Assembly: GCA_009837445.1 (NCBI GenBank)
Contig: VXTM01000051.1
Location: forward strand, 49,970 to 113,969
DNA length: 64,000 bases
Reading direction: 5' to 3'
Origin: Acidimicrobiaceae bacterium
GTDB taxonomy: Bacteria; Actinomycetota; Acidimicrobiia; Acidimicrobiales; Aldehydirespiratoraceae
The translations under genes were made by a program, and so were the position numbers. How positions within the stretch are numbered: position 1 is the stretch's first letter; each line of letters opens with the position of its first letter. Shown here one piece after another: positions 37,401 through 46,457 of the stretch. The notes beneath the pieces were generated by a model that was not told the DNA's origin, did not search any database, and was given only the letters and a program-made list of their open reading frames with translations.

Positions 37401-38017
37401 ACCCGAGCGATGAGCAGATTCTTCTCGGTGAACGGGTTACCGGTGCGGGACGCCTCGACCGCCGCCCTTGACATGAGTTCGAACGACAGACCGAACTTGT
37501 CCCACAGTTCGTCCTGCCACTGCTCCGCGAGGCTGCCTGGTGCCACGATCAGGCAGCGGGCAACGTCGCCGCGCAATACCAGCTCGCGGATCAGCAGCCC
37601 CGACATGATGGTCTTGCCCGCGCCCGGGTCGTCGGCCAGGAGGAATCGCAGCGGCTTCTTGGTGAGCAGCCGGTTGTAGACGGCGTCGATCTGGTGCGGG
37701 TAGGGGTCGATGTTGGACGTGTCCACCGCCGCGAACGGATCAGCCAGATGGGCCTGCTGCATGCGGCGAGCCTCAGAGGCAAGGCGGAACATTGCGCCGT
37801 CGGCATCGAAACTCCACCGCCGCTCCGACACTTCCGACAGCCCTGCTAGGTCATCGGCCGCGATGATCCGGTCTCCTAGCTGCCCATCACTGGTCCGGTA
37901 GGTAAGAACCGCTGAGCCGCTGCCGTGCATCTCCACGGCCACCACCGTCACATCGGCATCGGCAACCACCCCCGACAGCCGCATCCCCGCGGCGAGATCG
38001 CCGAATGCCAGCGTCAC
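34412..38017 (-). CDS. SNF2/DEAH superfamily-2 helicase with DUF3883-like C-terminus
   Basis: 1,201 residues. Helicase motifs: LLADDPGAGKT (127-136, Walker A), LVIVDEAHKMSAHRYG (227-241, DEAH box), LLLTATPHNGKNEDF (motif III), then the second RecA lobe with VFSEHKDTLDYV, ATDAAGEGVNLQ (motif V) and QRFGRVHRIGQQ (motif VI). The C-terminal part has a DUF3883/restriction-like fold signature: GYDVLSTDPVTGVCYFIEVKGH (Asp...Glu-Val-Lys). Such proteins (COG0553) act as translocases in DISARM-like and COG1743/COG1483 systems. Here it is the first gene of the leftward cluster. Confidence 0.93.
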   Translation of the reverse strand: MTLAFGDLAAGMRLSGVVADADVTVVAVEMHGSGSAVLTYRTSDGQLGDRIIAADDLAGLSEVSERRWSFDADGAMFRLASEARRMQQAHLADPFAAVDTSNIDPYPHQIDAVYNRLLTKKPLRFLLADDPGAGKTIMSGLLIRELVLRGDVARCLIVAPGSLAEQWQDELWDKFGLSFELMSRAAVEASRTGNPFTEKNLLIARVDQLSRSEELMAKVKASDWDLVIVDEAHKMSAHRYGDELRRTKRFLLGETLRECTRHLLLLTATPHNGKNEDFLAFMTLIDPERFAGRLRDGSGSDAKKGDGPSMPDVSDVMRRLVKENLRTFEGRRLFPQRHAHSLNFELSEPEAGLYEAVTEYVRNGMNRAARMREEGDKSRGIIVGFALAGLQRRLASSPAAIYHSLRRRRDRLDEQAAELHRLAASGQPVSVIDLPKGVKIADLEDFDFDDYGDSEREELEDIVIDAATAAGTAEELEAEVAELKDLVKLADDVRHSGVDTKWLQLRDLLRSDRFTATTLSDSSEAGSDANGGSEPARKLIVFSEHKDTLDYVAGRIEAELGRPEAVVRIHGGIKRHDRRSIQDRFRVDPTARVLVATDAAGEGVNLQVANMVVNYDLPWNPNRIEQRFGRVHRIGQQRPCHLWNLVAFETREGQVFERLFAKIEEQRGVYGDQVYDVLGDAQITMSLRDLLMRAIASDEDPARVVWMDEVIDTHIGQQMQEVLDERALVAGLADPAANDKIRRDMEIARARRLQPWFVESFFTEALRMYGGRIAGREQGRFEITRVPAAVRAHAEADLGPVHDRYERVTFDKDHIQPSRAGDGPLGASVRADLISPGTPLLAALVNKVLADCGQTLQQGTVLVDEDDPSTDPRLLVYLDHTITDGRQVQGARQVVSRRFHYVEIDRQGSTRDPGDEPYLNYAPLSADQQALLDGSLDFDWAGRTAEETARSWAIEHLAGPHFDEVAAITHARVAKVWDAVWQRLESEIRYWDQRTEEIKAQEIKGKKPRINSGRARARADELQTRLARRRLELSQEDDLHNSPPTIVAAAVVVPQGLLDKLAGRPVASTDPAIKAETDRRAVAAVMKTELVLGRVPEEQPHSNPGYDVLSTDPVTGVCYFIEVKGHLPQTEQISVSRRQVGKAHNNVERWRLAVVSVPDDPDVEPEVHYLIDPFKNVSLHPAQTSVPLNVAELLAHVSPPS

Positions 38018-38323
38018 AACGCCGATGCTCCGCTCTCAGGCCGACTGTTCATTGGTTCGCTCCCGGCCGCTAAGGCGGCAATCAATCTTCGGAGATCGTA
38101 CGCGCTACCTGTGACGCCGTGAACACTCACTCCGCAGAGCGGACCCAATCAGACAGCCAGGTGTCTCTCTTGTCGCAACCGCACACCCAAGACGCCTTGC
38201 AACACAAGAAAGCCCCGCCAGTGCGCCACCGACGAGCGGCGACGGACGGCGAGGAGGATTAACAGCAACGATAGCGCGGGGTCACCTATATCGAGGTCCG
38301 CGCCATCAGAACCGAACGGGTGC
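38018..38323. other. Gap upstream of the helicase gene
   Basis: About 300 bp between the helicase start and the end of the next leftward gene. I see no gene, tRNA or clear repeat in it. It probably carries the helicase promoter. Confidence 0.4.
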
Positions 38324-39676
38324 TTACCTCGCTCTGACCACCTCAGCCTCTGTAACCCACCGCGCAAGAGTGCTCAGAGCTCCGAGAATCTCAAGCGCTT
38401 CGGTTGAGTCAGGCTCCGAGTTCCGGGGATGGTGGACGGCCAGATTCCTGATCCGCTTCACGCAGCCCATTGCATACTGTCGAGCACCGTCATGAGCGTT
38501 CCGCCAAGCGACGGAGTCCCTAGAGCCGTAGCCCCGAAATCGCAATCTCGGCTCGTGTCTTGTCGGGCCGCGGCGGTCAAACGACACTCTGGCCAGCTCA
38601 CCCAATGACAGATCCTCGACACCAAGCAGCGACCTCCATTCGGCCTCCAGAAACTGTGCCGCAGCCACGATGGCGGCCTGATAGTGGCCATCGACAAACA
38701 GCGGATCCGCTCTCCTGGCGATCCAGGGATGGAAGTCGGCTAGACGCACGACGGTCCTGTCCTCCTGCCCGACTTCGGCCATTGGCAGCACCGGACCCGA
38801 CATGGCTAGTCCAGCGGCGCCACCCGAGCCTCGCCGCTTCGCTCCGGATACCGATCGGGACTCAACCATCTCGTCGGTCCGTGCCTGCGGCTCCGCGTCT
38901 ATGGAGACTCCTGGAGCAGGCGGCGGCCTCGGTGTGAAGTGCGGAACCTTGAACCCAGGGCTCGACATGAACCACGGACTCCGCCTGAATCCTTCGAGTC
39001 GTTCGCCGATTGTTCCCGTGTGAGCATCGGCCGGTATGACGAAGTACGCACGAGCCGTCCCTCTTCGGTACCACAGGACGTGCGGCTCAGTGTCCAACCG
39101 AAGCTCACGTGTGAGCCGCTCGGCCCATTCGCGCATCTGAACGGGGTGTTCGGCAGTACGCCCGAGATGGTGATACACCGCCACCGTCTGGCCGCTCTCC
39201 ACAAACGCCTCGACCTCGTGCACGTAGGCATGTTCTGTGGAACTGTGCCCGGCCGAGGGCGGGGCGAGGCCCTTGTCAGGATCGAGGAACACGACGTCGT
39301 GCCCCTGCACGGCTTGAACAGCTTCCTGAAGCCAATGGCGACGTGACCGCGCGTCTTGAGGTACCTCGCCCTCGAAGAAGTCTGTGGTATCGCCGAGTAT
39401 CCCGCTGGCCGCGATCGCACCCAGGCTGCGGACTCCGCCGTCGAGCAGCTGCCCGAGAGCGTTGTAGAGCTTCGGGTCGCAACTCTCAAAGCGCTCCGGC
39501 TGGCTCAGATAGCTCAGCTTCTGTCCGTCTGCGGCAGAGCCGATGGCGCCTGATGGCAGGTACCACACGACCCCAAGGGTCAGGCGCGGCTCCGACGCGG
39601 GCCATTCGCCGGTCAAGGCACGCAGCAAGCCGTACTTCCCGAAGTCCCCGACATCGCCCACGAAGTGATGCTGCAC
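38324..39676 (-). CDS. Two-domain defence-type protein with C-terminal HEPN (TIGR02391-like)
   Basis: 450 residues from a GTG at 39676 with GGAAGGTGAG upstream. N-terminal domain begins VQHHFVGDVGDFGKYGLLRAL and holds VVFLDPDKGLAPP, reminiscent of a methyltransferase-like fold but not assigned. A Pro/Arg linker (about 255-300) leads to a C-terminal FHPWIARRADPLFVDGHYQAA...RNLAVHHPRN region typical of TIGR02391/Ymh-type HEPN domains; R410-x4-H415 fits the HEPN RNase motif. It is divergent from the ATPase-TOPRIM gene, 184 bp apart. Likely a nuclease effector; the role of the first domain is open. Confidence 0.75.
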   Translation of the reverse strand: MQHHFVGDVGDFGKYGLLRALTGEWPASEPRLTLGVVWYLPSGAIGSAADGQKLSYLSQPERFESCDPKLYNALGQLLDGGVRSLGAIAASGILGDTTDFFEGEVPQDARSRRHWLQEAVQAVQGHDVVFLDPDKGLAPPSAGHSSTEHAYVHEVEAFVESGQTVAVYHHLGRTAEHPVQMREWAERLTRELRLDTEPHVLWYRRGTARAYFVIPADAHTGTIGERLEGFRRSPWFMSSPGFKVPHFTPRPPPAPGVSIDAEPQARTDEMVESRSVSGAKRRGSGGAAGLAMSGPVLPMAEVGQEDRTVVRLADFHPWIARRADPLFVDGHYQAAIVAAAQFLEAEWRSLLGVEDLSLGELARVSFDRRGPTRHEPRLRFRGYGSRDSVAWRNAHDGARQYAMGCVKRIRNLAVHHPRNSEPDSTEALEILGALSTLARWVTEAEVVRAR

Positions 39677-39860
39677 AGACTCACCTTCCGCCGAGGTCGG
39701 CGCGACACAGTAGGCGTCACGTATCAAGGATGCGGGCTGTCCTGACGAGGAGGGTAGGCCTGCCAACAGGCTGATCCATCGAGAACTGTTGCGGCGACAG
39801 GAGAATGCTCGAACCCCCTTAGGGTCTCGGTCACGAAATGGCGGCCGTCGGACGGAATCC

Positions 39861-41609
39861 ATGCGCATTCAACAACTCGACTTATGGAACTTCAAGGCTT
39901 TTGAACAGTTCACAATGACTCTTGGGACAAACGCCTTCTTGGTGGGGCCCAATAACGCCGGAAAGTCGACCCTCATTTCAGCCGCACGAGTTGCAGCAGG
40001 AATGCTGGAACACGCGACCCGGCGGAAGCCGACTGGCCGTCGAGCACACGGGCACCGGCATGTGACGACACATTCGCTCCGCGCTGATCAGTACGGCCTA
40101 GTGACGGAGAACCTCCGACATCAGTTCCGATCCGGCGAGTCGGCGGTGTCGCTACGTACGGACACCGATCTGATTCTCACCGGAGTTTGGCCCTCAGAAG
40201 ACGACGTATTCCCGAAGCCGTTCTTCTACCTACGCCGCTCCGATGGACGAAACGTCTCGCAACCAATCAAAGTACGAGAACTGACCGGACAGATCGGGAT
40301 CATCCCGGGCCTCTACCCCATCAACCACACCGAAACAGTCCTACAGGAGGAATACGTTCGGTCATATTTCCAGCGCAGCAGGTCCAGCCAGCATGCTCGA
40401 AACCAACTGCTCTTGATCAGGCGCGGCGAGGAGTTCGAGGACTTCATCGAGTTCGTGAACCTTTGGCTCCCAGAGATTGAAGAACTCTCGGTCACCACAC
40501 GTCCGGGCAAGGAGCCAGGCGACCGAGAGATCGACGTGTTCGTGCGGGAACGTGGCGACCGGACGCGGAAGGAACTCTTCTGGGTCGGCGACGGCATGCA
40601 GATCTTCGTGCAGATCCTGACCCATCTCTGGCGCCTGAGGTCTGCGGATGTAGTGATCCTCGATGAGCCCGACCTCTACCTGCATGCCGACCTTCAGCGG
40701 CGTCTAGTGAGGCTGCTCGACTCAACTGCTGCCCAGACGATCACTGCAACCCACTCATCGGAGATGCTCGCGGAAGCGTCTTCAGAATCGGTTGTGTGGG
40801 TCGACAAGACCCGCCGAAGGGCCATCCGTCGACCGAAGCCAGCATCACTCGAGGATCTGTCGGCCCAGATCGGCTCAAGTTTCAACCTACGGCTCGCGAC
40901 GGCCCTCCGTGCCCGAACCGTGGTCTTCGTGGAAGGCGACGACATGTCCATCATCCGAGAACTGGCGAAGACCATTGGTGCCGATCACCTAGCCGGGGAG
41001 CGCAATTGCGCAGTCATTGAGATCAAGGGCTTCACAAACTGGGTTCGGGTCGAACCCTTCAAGTGGTTCGTCTCCGACTTCCTCGATGGTGCGGTTGAGG
41101 TATTTGTGCTGCTAGATCGCGACTACCGAGCCGATGCGGACGTTGACCAAGTGCGCTCGACTCTGGAAGCAGCCGACATCCACGCCCATGTCTGGCGGCG
41201 GAAGGAGCTCGAGAGCTATCTGCTTGACCCGACGGCACTAGCACGCGTGTCAGACGCATCACCGAGCTACGTCTCGTCCCAACTGGAGTCGATCACGGAT
41301 GCCATGACCGAAGACGTCCTGGCCCAGTTCGCCGAGAAGCGTCACTTCTTCAGCGCGTCCGGCAAAAAGGACATCGCTGGCACCATCCGTGACACGAACA
41401 CAGAACTGAGGCCACTAGTCGTGGATCCTATGTGGCGCCTCCACAGGTATCCGGCCAAGGAGATACTGACCGGACTCAACGGGGACCTTCAGCGGGCCGG
41501 CCACACAACGGTCTCGGCCAAGAACCTCGCTCGTCAACTGCTCGCATCCGAAATACCCGAAGAGATGCGCAACTGGCTCTACGAGGTTGACTCGAGCATT
41601 CGCCGGTAG
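39861..41609 (+). CDS. OLD/PARIS-like ATPase-TOPRIM protein
   Basis: 582 residues from ATG 39861 (MRIQQLDLWNFKAFEQF). ABC-type ATPase: Walker A LVGPNNAGKSTLIS at 27-40, Walker B VVILDEPDLYLH near 264-275, followed by the His switch (ITATHSSEML). TOPRIM region: VVFVEGDDMSIIRE near 354 (Glu) and VFVLLDRDYRADAD near 413 (DxD), then WRRKELESYLLDP, which is usual for DUF4435-like proteins. OLD and PARIS proteins act in phage defence by nucleic acid cleavage after ATP-dependent sensing. No UvrD-like GajB neighbour is present. Confidence 0.88.
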   Translation: MRIQQLDLWNFKAFEQFTMTLGTNAFLVGPNNAGKSTLISAARVAAGMLEHATRRKPTGRRAHGHRHVTTHSLRADQYGLVTENLRHQFRSGESAVSLRTDTDLILTGVWPSEDDVFPKPFFYLRRSDGRNVSQPIKVRELTGQIGIIPGLYPINHTETVLQEEYVRSYFQRSRSSQHARNQLLLIRRGEEFEDFIEFVNLWLPEIEELSVTTRPGKEPGDREIDVFVRERGDRTRKELFWVGDGMQIFVQILTHLWRLRSADVVILDEPDLYLHADLQRRLVRLLDSTAAQTITATHSSEMLAEASSESVVWVDKTRRRAIRRPKPASLEDLSAQIGSSFNLRLATALRARTVVFVEGDDMSIIRELAKTIGADHLAGERNCAVIEIKGFTNWVRVEPFKWFVSDFLDGAVEVFVLLDRDYRADADVDQVRSTLEAADIHAHVWRRKELESYLLDPTALARVSDASPSYVSSQLESITDAMTEDVLAQFAEKRHFFSASGKKDIAGTIRDTNTELRPLVVDPMWRLHRYPAKEILTGLNGDLQRAGHTTVSAKNLARQLLASEIPEEMRNWLYEVDSSIRR

Positions 41610-41741
41610 ACCGACTCAACCCCACACGGCTCGCCCAACTGATGGGCTGGTCGATCATTGACAACTGGACAGCACCAGCGACATCGCGCTCCCGGCGGTC
41701 TGATGGGCCTGCACATGCCGACTGGTGCATGGCACTAGGGG

Positions 41742-42662
41742 CTAGGCGCGCTCATGGAGGCGGTCGGCCATTGAGGTGATCTCCGCGTTCATGGTCAGGC
41801 TTTGTTGCCATTCGGTGGGGATGGACTCCGCTCCGTAGTGGGCGCCGGCGAGCTGGCCGTAGATGGCGCCTGTGGTGTCGGCGTCATCTCCGAGGTTGAC
41901 CACCTTGAGGGCGCCCTCCCTGAAGTCCTCGGTGTGGAAGAAGGCCCACAGGACCGCCTCTAGGGTGTCCACCACGTAGCCGGTACCACGGATCTCGGGG
42001 GGCTGCTTGCGCTTGAACGAGCCGGCGGCTATGGCGGCGATCCTCGGGGCGAGCGGGGCCTCGTCCCACAGGCCCTCGACCGCGCTGTAGTGCTCGGACA
42101 GCAGCGTCTGCTTGTCGACGCCGCGCAGTGAGCCCACCAGCAGGCCCGCGAAGTAGCGGCAAGCGTCGACCGCCTCCACGGCACCGTGGGTGGTGCGGGA
42201 GCTGTCCGCGCTGCGGTCGATCGCCTCCCGGGCGTCGCCGGCGAAGAACATGGGCACCGGCGCCAGCCGCATCAGCGAGCCGTTGCCCGCCGACATCGGG
42301 CCGGTCGGCCCCGAGTACGGCTCGCCGGTCCGCTCGAAACGCACCAGGGCCTCGCGGGTGGTGCCGCCGATGTCGAAGCACTCCCCCGTCGACGACAGGT
42401 ACCCCTCCCTGAACCACCGCAGGTAGCGCCCCATCTGGTCCACAGGGTCGAACCCGCCCGACTCCAGCAGGCTGGTGGCCAGGCACAGCGCCATCGACGT
42501 GTCGTCGGTCCACTGGCCCGCCCGCAACCCGAACGGCCCCCCGCCGACCATGTCGTCGATCGGGTCGAACGAACCCGGCGGGCTGAACTCCAGCGTCGTA
42601 CCCAGCGCGTCCCCCGCCGCCAGCCCCACCAGACAGCCCCGGAAGCGGTCCCTGGTGCTCAC
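41742..42662 (-). CDS. ADP-ribosylglycohydrolase family protein
   Basis: 306 residues from a GTG at 42662. Family signature: [20 protein letters not shown] at the N-terminus, [14 protein letters not shown] (first Asp pair of the dinuclear Mg site), and [21 protein letters not shown] near the C-terminus (second Asp cluster). Such enzymes remove ADP-ribose from proteins (DraG-like) or hydrolyse related conjugates. Lies 37 bp after the dual-specificity phosphatase gene on the same strand, a pairing seen in other genomes. Confidence 0.93.
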   Translation of the reverse strand: MSTRDRFRGCLVGLAAGDALGTTLEFSPPGSFDPIDDMVGGGPFGLRAGQWTDDTSMALCLATSLLESGGFDPVDQMGRYLRWFREGYLSSTGECFDIGGTTREALVRFERTGEPYSGPTGPMSAGNGSLMRLAPVPMFFAGDAREAIDRSADSSRTTHGAVEAVDACRYFAGLLVGSLRGVDKQTLLSEHYSAVEGLWDEAPLAPRIAAIAAGSFKRKQPPEIRGTGYVVDTLEAVLWAFFHTEDFREGALKVVNLGDDADTTGAIYGQLAGAHYGAESIPTEWQQSLTMNAEITSMADRLHERA

Positions 42663-42699
42663 CTCGCCCACCGGCGTCGCTCCGGTCCTGCGACGCCGG

Positions 42700-43251
42700 C
42701 TAGTGGCGGCGGGGCTCGGCCCACCGCTCCACGAAGGCCCGCTGGTGGCGGGTCTGGGGCGACTCGGTGTGGAGCCAGCTCTTCTCCACGTGCTGCCACC
42801 ACTCGGCGATCTGATCGAGGGCCCCCTCGCCGGTGAGCCCGTGGCGGACCAGCCAGCAGCCGACCACCGTCCCGGTGCGGCCGATCCCGCCCCAGCAGTG
42901 CACATACACCGTGCGACCCGCATCGAGGGCGTCGTCGATGGCGTCGAGGATGGCCGCCATCTCCCCGGCCCGGCGCGGCACCGACATGTCGGTGATCGGA
43001 TGGCTCTCCCGCCGCACCGACCGGCCCAGAGCCCGCGCCTGCTCGTGCGCGACCTGCTCGTACGGGGCCAGCCCGTCGCGCCGCTGCGTCAAGTCGATGA
43101 AGCAGTCGACGCCGGCCTCGATCAGCGCCCGCACCTTGGCCGCCGCGTCCCGCGGGTCCAGCGCCCCGGGATACTCCCCCGCCGCGAACCGCCCCTCCCG
43201 AACCCAGTAGCTGTTCGGAATAGGACGATCGGGGCGGGCGGCGGCGCTCAT
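42700..43251 (-). CDS. Dual-specificity / tyrosine phosphatase-like protein
   Basis: 183 residues. Active-site loop [14 protein letters not shown] (Cys-x5-Arg) at about 118-131, preceded by [11 protein letters not shown] and a general-acid region [11 protein letters not shown]. Matches small cyclin-like protein tyrosine phosphatases. Upstream of the ADP-ribosylglycohydrolase gene and probably co-transcribed. Could act on phosphoprotein or phosphorylated nucleotide-type substrates; not known. Confidence 0.9.
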   Translation of the reverse strand: MSAAARPDRPIPNSYWVREGRFAAGEYPGALDPRDAAAKVRALIEAGVDCFIDLTQRRDGLAPYEQVAHEQARALGRSVRRESHPITDMSVPRRAGEMAAILDAIDDALDAGRTVYVHCWGGIGRTGTVVGCWLVRHGLTGEGALDQIAEWWQHVEKSWLHTESPQTRHQRAFVERWAEPRRH

Positions 43252-43335
43252 GAACCAAGCCTCCTAGACCGCCGGCCCTGCGTCCAGCATCTCAGACGTT
43301 CGGTCATGCCGGCCGGCTCACTAGAGTCGACGCAC

Positions 43336-43734
43336 ATGCGGATCACATTGACCAACGTCCTCGTGGACGACCAGGCCAAGGCCCTCGCCTTCTACACCGA
43401 GGTCCTCGGATTCCGGAAGCATCACGACGTGCCCGTCGGGGAGTACTCGTGGCTCACCGTGGTCTCCCCGGAGCAGCCTGACGGGCCGGAGCTGCTCCTC
43501 GAGCCCGACGCACACCCGGCCGCCAAGACATACCGCGACGCCCTCACCGCCGACGGGATCCCATCAGCACAGTTCACCGTCGACGACGTCCATGCCGAGC
43601 ACGCGCGGCTGAGCGCCGCCGGCGTCGAGTTCACCCTGGCGCCCACCGACCTCGGCAACGTTGTGGCGGCCGTCTTTGCTGACACCTGCGGGAACCTGGT
43701 CCAGATCGTGACCCCGGCTCCAGAACCTGCATAA
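43336..43734 (+). CDS. VOC-superfamily (glyoxalase-like) protein
   Basis: 132 residues, one VOC unit of two beta-alpha-beta-beta-beta repeats. ITLTNVLVDDQAKALAFYTEVLGF and the end FADTCGNLVQIVTPAPEP are typical. The usual N-terminal metal His is replaced by Asn, and the C-terminal Glu by Gln in NLVQIV, so a classic metal site looks absent. May be a binding or resistance-type protein rather than a lyase. Confidence 0.88.
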   Translation: MRITLTNVLVDDQAKALAFYTEVLGFRKHHDVPVGEYSWLTVVSPEQPDGPELLLEPDAHPAAKTYRDALTADGIPSAQFTVDDVHAEHARLSAAGVEFTLAPTDLGNVVAAVFADTCGNLVQIVTPAPEPA

Positions 43735-43751
43735 GCCCAAATCGGCCTGCT

Positions 43752-43780
43752 AGCGCTTCACCCCTCACGGGCGGGGCGCT
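43752..43780. terminator. Possible hairpin between convergent VOC and DinG-type genes
   Basis: AGCGC (43752-43756) can pair with GCGCT (43776-43780), enclosing C-rich and G-rich tracts that also pair. It overlaps the last codons of the leftward helicase gene. No T-run; assignment as terminator is weak. Confidence 0.35.
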
Positions 43781-45678
43781 TCGGCGGAGTGTCGGATGTC
43801 GGTGAGGAACGCCTCGACTTCGGTGAGGTCGATCGTGCGCCGGAACGGCGGCAGGCCCCGCAGGAGGTCCTGGCGGTACCCGGCGGTCGCCAGCCGCGAG
43901 TCGAGCACGGCCACCACGCCCCGGTCCTGAGCGGAGCGGATGAGCCTTCCGGCGCCCTGGGCCAGCAGCGTGGCCGCGCGGGGAACGTCGATCTCGCGGA
44001 ACCAGCGCGGCCCGAGCCGGTTGCGGCGGGCGACCATCAGCGGCTCGTCGGGCCGAGGGAACGGAATGCGGTCCACGACCACCAGCGACAGCGACCGGCC
44101 GGGAACGTCCACGCCCTGCCACATGGTCATCGTGGCGAACAGGCAGCTCTCCTCCTCCGCGGCGAACCTGCCGATCAGCTCGCGGTTGGGCAGGTCCCCC
44201 TGGCAGTAGATCCGCAGCCCCGTCGCCTCCCGCACAGCCTCCGCGGCGCCTCTCATGGCGCTGTAGCTGGTGAACAGCGCCAGCGTGCGCCCTCCGGCTG
44301 CGACCGCCATCGTGGCGATCTCCCGCTGCACGGCCTGCGCCCATCGAGGATCCTTGGGGCCGGGCAGATGCTTCGCGCAATATAGGAGGCCGCGGCTGCG
44401 GTAGTCGAAGGGGCTGCCCACATCGAGGCTGTCGTGACCCTCGCCGGGCAGGCCGAGCCGGTCGGCGAGATTGATGGGGACGGTCGCGCTGGTCAGAACC
44501 GCCGGAGTATGGGCCCACAGCCGCTCCTCCAGCGGTGGGCCGACATCGACGGGGGCGGTCCGCCAGGCCGGATTCCCCTTGGAGCCCTCCACCCAGACGG
44601 CGTCGTCGTTATCGGGGTCGGACGCTCGGTCGAGATCCTCGGTGAGCGCGTCGAGGAGCCGTCGAGCCATCCTGCGCCGCGTCTCGTCGCCCTGTGCCTC
44701 GCGGACCTCGGCGCCGGCCGCGCCGAGATGTCCCCGGCACAGGGCGGCCGCCTCGACCAAGTCGTCGGGAAGCGATGTCAGGAGCGTGTCGCGGTGGGGT
44801 TCGAGGGCGTTCCGCAGGATGCGGCCGGCCTCCTCCACCCGGTCGGCCGTCGCCGAGCCCGCAACCGCAGCCCTCACCGCCCGGGCCGCGTACCTGAACC
44901 GGCCCCCGGTGATCGACACCCCGGCGGCCCCGGCTGCGATGTCCTCGAGAGTGTGGGCCTCGTCGAACACCACCGCATCGTGGGACGGGAGGATCTCCGC
45001 GTCGGTGAACGCATGCAGGCAATAGAGGTGGTGGTTCACCACCAGCACATCGGCCTCAGCCGCCCTGTGGCCGGCCTGCTCGGCGAAGCACTCCGACCCC
45101 GACGGGCAGTTCGCCGCGCCCGGGCATTCCCGCCCCGACACGCTCACCATCTCCCAGGCCCGCACCGAAGGCTCGAAGTCGAGTCCGGCCCGGTCGCCGT
45201 CGGCGGTCTCGCCGGCCCAAGCGGCCAACTGTGTGACCTCCTTGCGGACGTTTTCGGCCTCCAGGGCCGAGTCGGCGGTGATCAGCTGCTGCTGCCCGCC
45301 GGCGGCCGCGGCGGCCAGGTCGGCGAGCTTCTTGCGGCAGAGGTAGTTCGACCTGCCCTTCAGCACCGCGTACTTGAGCGGCACGCCCAGCGCCCGGGCG
45401 AGCAGGGGAAGGTCCTTGTCGACGAGCTGGTCCTGGAGGGCCTTGGTGGCGGTGGCTACGACAGCCTTTTTCCCGCTCGACACCAGCGGCGCGAGGTAGG
45501 CCATCGACTTGCCGGTCCCGGTGCCGGCCGCCACCACCAGATGCCGGTCCTGATCCAGGGCGGACGCCACCGCCTCACACATCTCATCCTGGCCGGTCCG
45601 GCTCTCGCCGCCGCCCGGCATCGCCGACACGACCCCGTGAAGCGCTTCGACTGCTTCCTGTGGTGCACCCACGGCCAC
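43765..45678 (-). CDS. DinG/YoaA-type ATP-dependent DNA helicase (XPD-like)
   Basis: 637 residues from a GTG at 45678. Motif I VAAGTGTGKSMAYLAP at about 47-62, motif II FDEAHTLEDIA (DEAH), Cys-rich FeS region RECPGAANCPSGSECF near 180-195, and C-terminal motif VI LAQGAGRLIRSAQDRG. All point to the DinG/XPD 5-to-3 helicase group with iron-sulfur cluster; no N-terminal exonuclease domain. Cellular role is R-loop or damage repair. It is single, flanked by convergent VOC on one side. Confidence 0.93.
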   Translation of the reverse strand: MAVGAPQEAVEALHGVVSAMPGGGESRTGQDEMCEAVASALDQDRHLVVAAGTGTGKSMAYLAPLVSSGKKAVVATATKALQDQLVDKDLPLLARALGVPLKYAVLKGRSNYLCRKKLADLAAAAAGGQQQLITADSALEAENVRKEVTQLAAWAGETADGDRAGLDFEPSVRAWEMVSVSGRECPGAANCPSGSECFAEQAGHRAAEADVLVVNHHLYCLHAFTDAEILPSHDAVVFDEAHTLEDIAAGAAGVSITGGRFRYAARAVRAAVAGSATADRVEEAGRILRNALEPHRDTLLTSLPDDLVEAAALCRGHLGAAGAEVREAQGDETRRRMARRLLDALTEDLDRASDPDNDDAVWVEGSKGNPAWRTAPVDVGPPLEERLWAHTPAVLTSATVPINLADRLGLPGEGHDSLDVGSPFDYRSRGLLYCAKHLPGPKDPRWAQAVQREIATMAVAAGGRTLALFTSYSAMRGAAEAVREATGLRIYCQGDLPNRELIGRFAAEEESCLFATMTMWQGVDVPGRSLSLVVVDRIPFPRPDEPLMVARRNRLGPRWFREIDVPRAATLLAQGAGRLIRSAQDRGVVAVLDSRLATAGYRQDLLRGLPPFRRTIDLTEVEAFLTDIRHSAEAPRP

Positions 45679-45831
45679 CGACCGTACCCGTGCGCAGACC
45701 TAGTGTCGTGAGTCAGGAATTCGTTGCAGACGTCGCCGCCAAATTTTCTCGGGCGACTTGTGTGGACTGAGTGCACACAACCAACCCGAGATTCTCCAGC
45801 GGCCGCCATCGCGGCCACCGGGCGCTCGGAT

Positions 45832-46371
45832 TCAGGTCCTCGTGATCACACCGCAGGCCACGCGGTCGCCGGCGCCGGGCTCGGGGCCGTAGCTGTCCGG
45901 CTTGTCGTGAATGATGATCGCGGAGCCGTCGGAGTCGAACACCGACGTTGCGCCATTGGCTGCCAGGGTCACCTTGTCGGTGAAGTGGTCGGCCCGGGCC
46001 GTCCCGTCGCTGCCGGCATGGATGTTGGGAAGGTCGCCGGCGTGGGATCCCTCCGGGTGCATGAAGCCGTGGCCCTCGCCGCCCGGCGCGTAGTGGCCGC
46101 CGGCTGCGGAGAAGTCCGGCGTGCAGGCACCGACCGAGTGGATGTGGAACCCGTGGGCTCCGACGGTCAGGCCGCTGACATCGGCTGAGATCCACACTCC
46201 GTTGGGTCCCTGCTCAAGGGTGACGGCACCCATAGGCACACCGTCGGGCCCCGACATCGACGCCACCGCGGTCTGCCCAACCCCGGCCACGTCATCCTCG
46301 CTGCACGCCACCAGCCCCACCAGGACCAGAAGCCCCGCAACCGAGACGATGACCATTCGTAGGATGCGCAT
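45832..46371 (-). CDS. sodC: Cu/Zn superoxide dismutase-family lipoprotein
   Basis: 179 residues from ATG 46371; the upstream in-frame codons are not protein-like. Signal peptide with lipobox VGLVAC (Cys near 25). Copper/zinc ligands: GFHIHSVGAC (two His), GGHYAPGGEGHGFMHPEG, AGDLPNI (Asp) and IIIHDKPD (His). The C-terminal GDRVACGVI holds the second disulfide Cys. The enzyme should dismutate superoxide at the outer face of the membrane. Confidence 0.93.
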   Translation of the reverse strand: MRILRMVIVSVAGLLVLVGLVACSEDDVAGVGQTAVASMSGPDGVPMGAVTLEQGPNGVWISADVSGLTVGAHGFHIHSVGACTPDFSAAGGHYAPGGEGHGFMHPEGSHAGDLPNIHAGSDGTARADHFTDKVTLAANGATSVFDSDGSAIIIHDKPDSYGPEPGAGDRVACGVITRT

Positions 46372-46457
46372 GGCCGCGAAGCCTAGGACCCGAGTCGAGC
46401 ACGACCCGTGATGTCCGACGGCCAGAGCCGGCACCACGCTTACACTCCATCTCCTTC

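Noticed and set aside
38018..38323. tRNA or mobile-element end near the island edge
   Set aside because: No cloverleaf, integrase, transposase or inverted repeats seen here or elsewhere in the window.
43765..45678. DinG-type helicase as part of the defence island
   Set aside because: Iron-sulfur XPD-like helicase with normal housekeeping features, separate from the island by several metabolic genes.
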